Shown here: piece after piece, positions 58,607 to 64,000 of the stretch | How positions within the stretch are numbered: position 1 is the stretch's first letter | Layout of the letters: each line of letters opens with the position of its first letter | DNA from: Pterois miles | Taxonomy: Eukaryota > Chordata > Actinopteri > Perciformes > Scorpaenidae | Length of the DNA: 64,000 bases | Assembly: GCA_947000775.1 (NCBI GenBank) | Contig: CAMQGK010000299.1 | Coordinates: 19,585,001-19,649,000 of the forward strand | Direction: 5' to 3' | Position numbers and translations under genes: made by a program | The notes under the pieces: model-generated | The model's database searches: none | Seen by the model: only the letters and a program-made list of their open reading frames with translations | Told to the model about the DNA's origin: nothing

Positions 58607-59878
58607 TTATATTCCTGTATTTGTGAGGTCATGTGGCAGAGTCAGTGTGTCTTGATGTTGATTGTCTGCTTGAGACGTTGAAACCGTTGGTTCGGGGTGT
58701 CCATCATTCACAAGCTCAACAGTCACCGTTGGGGGTTTCATGAGCTTGTCATGATGATTTCGCTGCTGGAACCTCGGAGAATGGCGCGGGGAAGATCGAG
58801 GGGAATGTCGGGGGGAATGTCGGGGGGAATGTCGGGGGGAGGGCCGCAGCTGCTTCTTGTGTTCGTACTCCTCAGCGCTGACCTCGGGCACCAGCACCTT
58901 AGCGGTGTGATTGAACAAGGTGTAATCCACCCTGTAGTGTCTCCTGCTGACCCGGATCATCTCCTGGAACAGCTGACCCCACAGGATCTCAGCCGGCGTG
59001 TACGAGGTTCGGGTCTGATGCAGCATACCTGTGGAGTCGTCCGTGTAGGTAAAAGACACCACCAGTTCAAAGTCTGCTTTCCGCAGATCTACCAAACTCA
59101 TTGTGTACAGAGGGCTGCCGGGTTCGATCCTGTGGAAGATGGTGGTGGGTGTGACCAGGATGATGTCCCTCTGCATGATGACCAGATCTTCATAGGTCAC
59201 ATCCATTTTCCCTGTGGCGTGCACCGTGGAGCGGACAATCTGAGCGCGAGCCGTCCCCTCCACCAGGTGGTGCCTGCGGAAGTCCCCGACCCTCCAGGAA
59301 AGACACAAGAAGCCATCGCGAAGATTGATGACGGCGCTGTTGCTGAAGCCCACCGTCTGCGCCCTCTTCCTGGCCGAGGCCATTTTGGCGACAACAATTC
59401 CGATGACAAACGTGTCTATGAAGCAGCTGATGACATCTTGTATGGTGACGATGATGATGGCAATCATGCAGTTCTCGGACATCCCTCTGTAACCGTAGCC
59501 AATGGTGGTTTGAGTTTCGAGCGAGAAGAGGAAAGCAGCTGTGAAGGTGTGCACATTGTCCATGCAGGGTTCGCTTTCACTCGTGGTGTTTCTGGTGTCG
59601 CCATGAGCGAGAGCGATGACCCAGTAGAGGATGCCGAAGAAAAGCCAAGACAGGATGTAAGACAGGGCGAAGATCAGGAACATCACCCTCCATCTGATCT
59701 CCACCAGGGTGGTGAAGATGTCCGTCACAAAGAGCAGCCACTCCTCAGGAATGTGGCGAAACACCACGTTGCAGCTGCCCTCTTTGCGTACATAGCGGTA
59801 TTTCTTTGGTTGAGGTCCATTCTCAGTCTTCACCGCGATCTCATCGGTGGGGCTCACTGATGTGTATTGTTTATGCAT
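58607..59878 (-). CDS. kcnj16: Inward-rectifier potassium channel Kir5.1-like (kcnj16)
   Basis: 423 residues (human Kir5.1 has 418), single coding exon. In mammals Kir5.1 mainly forms pH-sensitive heterotetramers with Kir4.1 or Kir4.2 in renal and glial membranes; a Kir5.1-related channel is known from eel gill ionocytes. Visible features: KEGSCNVVF at 32-40; TM1 about 65-90; Cys105 and Cys137 in the outer loop; sequon Asn97-Thr-Thr; filter TIGYG at 125-129; TM2 about 138-163; Kir5.1-typical ARKRAQT at 169-175; C-terminal immunoglobulin-like domain to about 335. Assignment rests on ARKRAQT, GDFR..H.VEGT.RAQ, the DDSTG..HQ.R.SY segment and its place next to kcnj2. Oddities: the rectification position is Asp155 where mammalian Kir5.1 has Asn; residues 347-369 are a tandem RHSP repeat; the tail ends NTGI, which fits a class I PDZ ligand (Thr at -2, Ile at 0). 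The ATG has A at -3 and lies 10 bases after a good splice acceptor. Kir4.2/Kir4.1 are less likely because their diagnostic N-termini are absent. Confidence 0.93.
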   Translation of the reverse strand: MHKQYTSVSPTDEIAVKTENGPQPKKYRYVRKEGSCNVVFRHIPEEWLLFVTDIFTTLVEIRWRVMFLIFALSYILSWLFFGILYWVIALAHGDTRNTTSESEPCMDNVHTFTAAFLFSLETQTTIGYGYRGMSENCMIAIIIVTIQDVISCFIDTFVIGIVVAKMASARKRAQTVGFSNSAVINLRDGFLCLSWRVGDFRRHHLVEGTARAQIVRSTVHATGKMDVTYEDLVIMQRDIILVTPTTIFHRIEPGSPLYTMSLVDLRKADFELVVSFTYTDDSTGMLHQTRTSYTPAEILWGQLFQEMIRVSRRHYRVDYTLFNHTAKVLVPEVSAEEYEHKKQLRPSPRHSPRHSPRHSPRSSPRHSPRFQQRNHHDKLMKPPTVTVELVNDGHPEPTVSTSQADNQHQDTLTLPHDLTNTGI

Positions 59879-59888
59879 CTTCCAATGT
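59879..59888 (-). other. kcnj16: kcnj16 5' UTR tail and splice acceptor
   Basis: Reading the minus strand, TTTGCTATCTTCCCTACAG ends at 59889 and is followed by 10 bases and then the ATG at 59878. The pyrimidine tract and CAG make a strong 3' splice site, so kcnj16 has at least one upstream noncoding exon. No matching donor or promoter could be picked out between here and 64000. Confidence 0.6.
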
Positions 59889-60074
59889 CTGTAGGGAAGA
59901 TAGCAAAGAACGTTTCACAGTTATATTCATCATCCTGACTTGGGAAATATCTGGCATTATCAGCACAAAGCTGTGTCATCCAAAAATCACATTCCCATAA
60001 AACTAAACTGCACTGCGAATATCAGGCGAGGTGACGTGGTGTAGTGGGACGTAGAAAGCTTGTTCGCTATGGAG
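59889..60074 (-). other. kcnj16: Start of kcnj16 upstream intron
   Basis: Sequence directly beyond the acceptor at 59889, presumed intronic. It runs into a family B transposon. Confidence 0.45.
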
Positions 60075-60735
60075 GACGGAACCTGTCAAAATAAATAGAT
60101 AAATGATTCGATAAGTAAAAGGCATTAAATTTAACAAAAAATACTGAAAATAAATGTAGCCATTAATTAATTGATAAAATGTGACATAAATTTGATTTAA
60201 TTTTCTTCTTTTTTTACTTATCTTTGTATTAATTCCCTTATTTACGTTCTCTTCTTAAATTTTCCCTTTTCTAGATCTATTTATCTATTTATTTTATATA
60301 CATTTTAAAATGTATTATTTATGAACTTATTTTTATATTTTATATTTTAAATGTATATATTTATGTGTGTATTCATGCATTTATTGACAGCCCCTTCATT
60401 TGCTTAATGAGGCAGAAATGCATGAAGAAAATATAGAAATAAATTAGTTTGGGTAAATAAAGGGTGAGCAAAGGGAAATTCATGCAGATATAAATACATA
60501 TAAATATGTACATTTAAAAAATGCAGAAAATAAATCTTAAAAAATTAAAAATTAATTAATTTATTAAAAAACAGAAATACATAAAAGGGAATATTTAACA
60601 AAGTAAATAACTGAGGGAATTAAAGATGAATAAATAAAGAAGCAAATTAATGTGTCACATTTTATCAATTAATTAATGGATATATTTATTTTTCATATTT
60701 TTCTACATTTCATGACGTAATTATTTATGGAGGTT
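60075..60735. mobile_element. Family B foldback element, copy 5
   Basis: Left arm GCATTAAATTTAACAAAAAA, TAATTGATAAAATGTGACAT and AATTCCCTTATTTACGTTCT pairs with the right arm ATTCCC/AGGGAATT, GTGTCACATTTTATCAATTA and TTCTACATTTCATGACG. The two arms can be aligned for about 300 bases. Centre near 60390-60405. It probably lies in a kcnj16 intron. Confidence 0.8.
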
Positions 60736-61693
60736 TCATTCTCTGTAATTTGTGTCCCGTGTTAAACTGAACGTCACTGTTCACTTATTTTAAATAACAA
60801 ACGTCGTCATTTAAAGCTAAACTCTGATGTTTTTTCACTAACCTGATCAATAGGCTAATGAGGACACATTATATCCAGAAAATACTCAATTAACACTCAC
60901 ATTGTTTTGTTTAGTAACATTTATTTCAGATATTGAGATTTGTTGAGACTTGTCTTAGGTCTCATATTTCTAGGTTGGTGTCTAACCGTCTGTGTAATCA
61001 ACAGCAATTAACAGCAGTTACCTTGCAGCCCATGTGCAAACCAGACCCACATTTTGTCAATTTGGACTAAGAGCTTTTTCAGTTTGTTGTTTTGGTGTTC
61101 AGCTGACCCAAAACACTGAGGGAAGATCATTAGAGATGCAGGTCATGACTGCAGACCGATGCTGAATCCGCCTGACCTCTGACCCACATCAGGATGGACG
61201 AGTCCACAGACTCACAGATCTGACACAGAAATTAAACTTCTGCATCAATGTAGATGAGCATCATAGAAACATTTCATACATCATACATCTTTTAAAACAT
61301 CTGTCCCACAAAGTGAAGCCTAAGATTACATCTAACATAACAACTGTTTAACTTAATTACTTTTTAAAATTCCTGATTGATATAGTCATTCATTTTCCCA
61401 AAATAAATATGAAAATGTGTCTGATAATTAATATTTTATCCATTCATCTTCTCTTTAAAACAAACAGATAATAGATCCTGTTTGTAAGATGACCATAGAA
61501 AACTGGACCTTAACTTCAGAAGGACCCATAGATGAATTTAACTGCTGTTATGTAACAGCAACCCTTTCCCTGAACTGGAGAATCAGCATTTTTATTCAAG
61601 TACTTGATTTAAAAGTTAACGTGGTTATGACATGGACTTATTTCATCACTGGAGTAATATGCAGTTAATATAATCACTGGCAAATGTATTTTT
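60736..61693. other. No gene or exon recognised
   Basis: AT-rich unique sequence upstream of kcnj16. A noncoding first exon could hide here, but no donor stands out. Confidence 0.35.
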
Positions 61694-62415
61694 AGGGCTG
61701 TCAAAGTCAACAAAATAATAATGCATTAACGCAAATGAATTTTAACGCCACAAACTTCTGTAACACATTAATGCAACTTGTGAATTTTAGGTAGTAGCTG
61801 CTCACTTTTAAAGGTAGAGTGAAAACTAGAAAACCTGATGAATCCATCGGTACCAACCAGGTCAGACTAGCTTGTCACGAAGGAGGTTAAATAACGCTCC
61901 AAACTAGCACTATATTGTGGTGAGGAAAAACTGTCAAGTCCATTTCAAAGGGGTCCGTTGACCTCTGACCTCCAGATGTGTGGATGTAAATGGGTTCTCT
62001 GGGTCCCCACCAGTCTCCCCTTTACAGACACGCCCACTTTATGATAGTCCCAGTCAGTCTGGATCAAGTCCTAGTCAAGTCAGCACTCTGACACACTGAC
62101 AGCTGTTGTTGCCTGTTGGGCTGCAGTTTGTCATGTTCTGATTGGAGCAGATTGTTGATGATAAAGTCAGAACCTGGGAGGGTTTCTGGACAATATCTGG
62201 TATTGATTAGTGTTGTTAACTGATTTCTAATAATGTATATATTCATACATTTGCATAAAGCAGCATATTTGTCCACTCCATGTTGATAAGAGGATTAAAT
62301 ACTTGACAAATATTCTCTATTTTATGTGTACATAGATGTGTATATTCTCTCATGTATATTGTGCTGATAACCTGCTGCTGTAACACCACAATTTCCCAAC
62401 TTGGGATCAATAAAG

Positions 62416-62473
<58 letters not shown>

Positions 62474-62555
62474 AATCTCCCTTTAAGGTTGATTTTGAAC
62501 AGATAAAAAATATGCAATAATTCCTAATTAAATATTTAATTGAATGGCAGCCCTA
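61694..62555 (-). mobile_element. Family A element, full-length copy with a nested insertion
   Basis: Bounded by AGGGCTGTCAAAGTC at the left and TTGAATGGCAGCCCT at the right. It includes the middle part (CAGCTGTTGTTGCCTGTTGG, GTCATGTTCTGATTGGAGCA) that most copies lack. Interrupted at 62312-62472. Confidence 0.88.
62312..62472 (+). mobile_element. Retroposon 3' end inserted in family A, with (TATC)n tail
   Basis: Starts ATTCTCTATTTTATGTGTAC, has CTGCTGCTGTAACACCACAA and TTGGGATCAATAAAGTATC, then a (TATC)n run from about 62418. The target word AAAT is present on both sides (62308-62311 and 62473-62476). Copies at about 18933 and 41944 show the site uninterrupted. Confidence 0.85.
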
Positions 62556-62685
62556 ATGTGTTTAAAACTAGCAGTAAAACGTATAAATCTTGATATATGT
62601 GAAACTATAAATACAGTGAATTATGTAATGTTTTGATGCCGAAACATCTACATTGATCATTCAGAGAACTGCCAAAGGTCTTTCA
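62556..62685. other. No gene; short spacer
   Basis: Unique AT-rich sequence between family A and the terminal minisatellite. Confidence 0.4.
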
Positions 62686-64000
62686 TACTCCCTGTTTCAA
62701 ACAGTCGTTCACCTGTTTCAAACAGTCGTTCACCTGTTTCAAACAGCCGTTCACCTGTTTCGAACAGCCGTTCACATGTTTCGAACAGCCGTTCACATGT
62801 TTCAAACAGCCGTTCACCTGTTTCAAACAACCGTTCACATGTTTCAAACAGCCGTTCGCCTGTTTCAAACAGCCATTCACCTGTTTCAAACAACCGTTCA
62901 CCTGTTTCAAACAGCCGTTCACATGTTTCAAACAGCCGTTCACATGTTTCAAACAGCCGTTCACCTGTTTCAAACAACCGTTCACATGTTTCAAACAGCC
63001 GTTCGCCTGTTTCAAACAGTCGTTCACCTGTTTCAAACAGCCGTTCACCTGTTTCAAACAACCGTTCACATGTTTCAAACAGCCATTCACCTGTTTCGAA
63101 CAGCCGTTCACATGTTTCAAACAGCCATTCGTCTGTTTCAAACAGCCGTTCACATGTTTCAAACAGCCATTCACCTGTTTCGAACAGCCGTTCACCTGTT
63201 TCAAACAGCCGTTCACCTGTTTCGAACAGCCGTTCACCTGTTTCAAACAGCCGTTCACCTGTTTCGAACAGCCGTTCACCTGTTTCGAACAGCCGTTCAC
63301 CTGTTTCAAACAGCTGTTCACCTGTTTCAAACAGCTGTTCACCTGTTTCAAACAGCCGTTCGCCTGTTTCAAACAGCCGTTCGCATGTTTCAAACAGCCA
63401 TTCACCTGTTTCAAACAGCCGTTCGCATGTTTCAAACAGCCATTCACCTGTTTCAAACAGCCGTTCGCATGTTTCAAACAGCCATTCACCTGTTTCAAAC
63501 AGCCGTTCGCATGTTTCAAACAGCCATTCACCTGTTTCAAACAGCCGTTCGCCTGTTTCAAACAGCCGTTCACATGTTTCAAACAGCCGTTCACATGTTT
63601 CAAACAGCCGTTCACATGTTTCAAACAGCCGTTCACCTGTTTCAAACAGCCGTTCACATGTTTCAAACAGCCGTTCACATGTTTCAAACAGCCGTTCACA
63701 TGTTTCAAACAGCCGTTCACATGTTTAAAACAGCCGTTCACCTGTTTCAAACAGCTGTTCGCCTGTTTCAAACAGCTGTTCGCCTGTTTCAAACAGCCGT
63801 TCGCCTGTTTCAAACAGCCGTTCACCTGTTTCAAATAGCCGTTCGCCTGTTTCAAACAGCCGTTCGCCTGTTTCAAACAGCCGTTCGCCTGTTTCAAACA
63901 GCTGTTCGCCTGTTTCAAACAGCCGTTCGCCTGTTTCAAACAGCTGTTCACCTGTTTCAAACAGCCGTTCACCTGTTTCAAACAGCCGTTCACGTTTCAA
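62686..64000. repeat. 21-bp minisatellite, about 62 units, continuing past the window
   Basis: Unit TTCACCTGTTTCAAACAGCC G (21 bases) with a few alternating variants: CACC/CGCC, CTG/ATG, AAAC/GAAC, GCCG/GCCA/GCTG. Because 21 is divisible by three and no stop word lies in the unit, two minus frames stay open (a 7-residue repeat like NGCLKQV, and another like ERLFETG). This is not evidence of a gene. Confidence 0.98.

Noticed and set aside
58697..59860. 387-codon plus-strand open frame, the second longest on that part of the window
   Set aside because: It is exactly antisense to kcnj16 and ends with it. The protein has no domain; it is a by-product of codon bias in the real gene.
58607..59878. 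Assignment as Kir4.2 (kcnj15) or Kir4.1 (kcnj10)
   Set aside because: The N-terminus, ARKRAQT and downstream segments match Kir5.1 better, and the gene sits next to kcnj2.
62657..64000. Open frames of 436, 134 and 91 codons made of 7-residue repeats
   Set aside because: They come from a 21-bp minisatellite; several frames are open at once, so openness carries no coding information.

Overview
This window looks like teleost nuclear DNA, probably from a percomorph-type fish. The signs are single-exon potassium-channel genes with vertebrate splice signals, dense fish-type DNA-transposon relics and MITEs, (CA)n, (ATT)n and (TATC)n microsatellites, and several long minisatellites. Nothing prokaryotic, viral or organellar was seen.

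Only two protein-coding genes can be supported, both on the minus strand at the right. kcnj2 (Kir2.1) is at 50375-51658 and kcnj16 (Kir5.1-like) is at 58607-59878. Both are intact inward-rectifier K+ channels. They lie in the same head-to-tail order as KCNJ16-KCNJ2 in tetrapods, but their coding regions are only about 7 kb apart. For kcnj2 a full two-exon model can be read: a GC-rich promoter near 54.0-54.07 kb, a noncoding first exon ending in a GT donor at 53803, an intron of about 1.9 kb, a strong acceptor before 51896, the single coding exon, and a 3' UTR of about 1.7 kb to a poly(A) signal at 48699-48704. For kcnj16 an acceptor lies 10 bases before the ATG; its first exon is not visible.

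Positions 1-48600 hold no recognisable protein-coding exon. In tetrapods the DNA beyond KCNJ2, away from KCNJ16, is the large KCNJ2-SOX9 gene desert, which carries long-range SOX9 enhancers. This segment fits the start of the fish equivalent, but that is inference. The one promoter-like island is at about 7555-7982 (CpG-rich, TATA-like box, short ORF, clean splice donor). It may start an unidentified plus-strand transcript, possibly a lncRNA.

Most of the rest is repeats. Recurrent families are: A, a TIR element beginning AGGGCTGTCAA (at least 12 copies or fragments); B, an AT-rich foldback element whose two halves pair (5 copies); C, a dispersed element, some copies of which carry an internal minisatellite; E, a 'TTAGG-CAACAAAACTACTT' repeat; hAT elements with broken transposase remnants; a LINE fragment; a tRNA-derived SINE; and a Penelope-type relic with a hammerhead-ribozyme-like core inside a perfect 20-bp hairpin. 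Minisatellites occur at 10947-11257, 14118-14448, 15164-15835, 30301-30620, 44541-45117 and 62686-64000. Two nested insertions can be proven from empty-site paralogues inside the window: 23819-24790 inside family C and 62312-62472 inside family A.

The most notable observations are the Asp (not Asn) at the rectification site of the Kir5.1-like channel, its tandem RHSP tail, the 972-bp element with an 11-bp target duplication, one minisatellite core shared by three separate arrays, and the hammerhead-like hairpin. No wholly new gene system was found.
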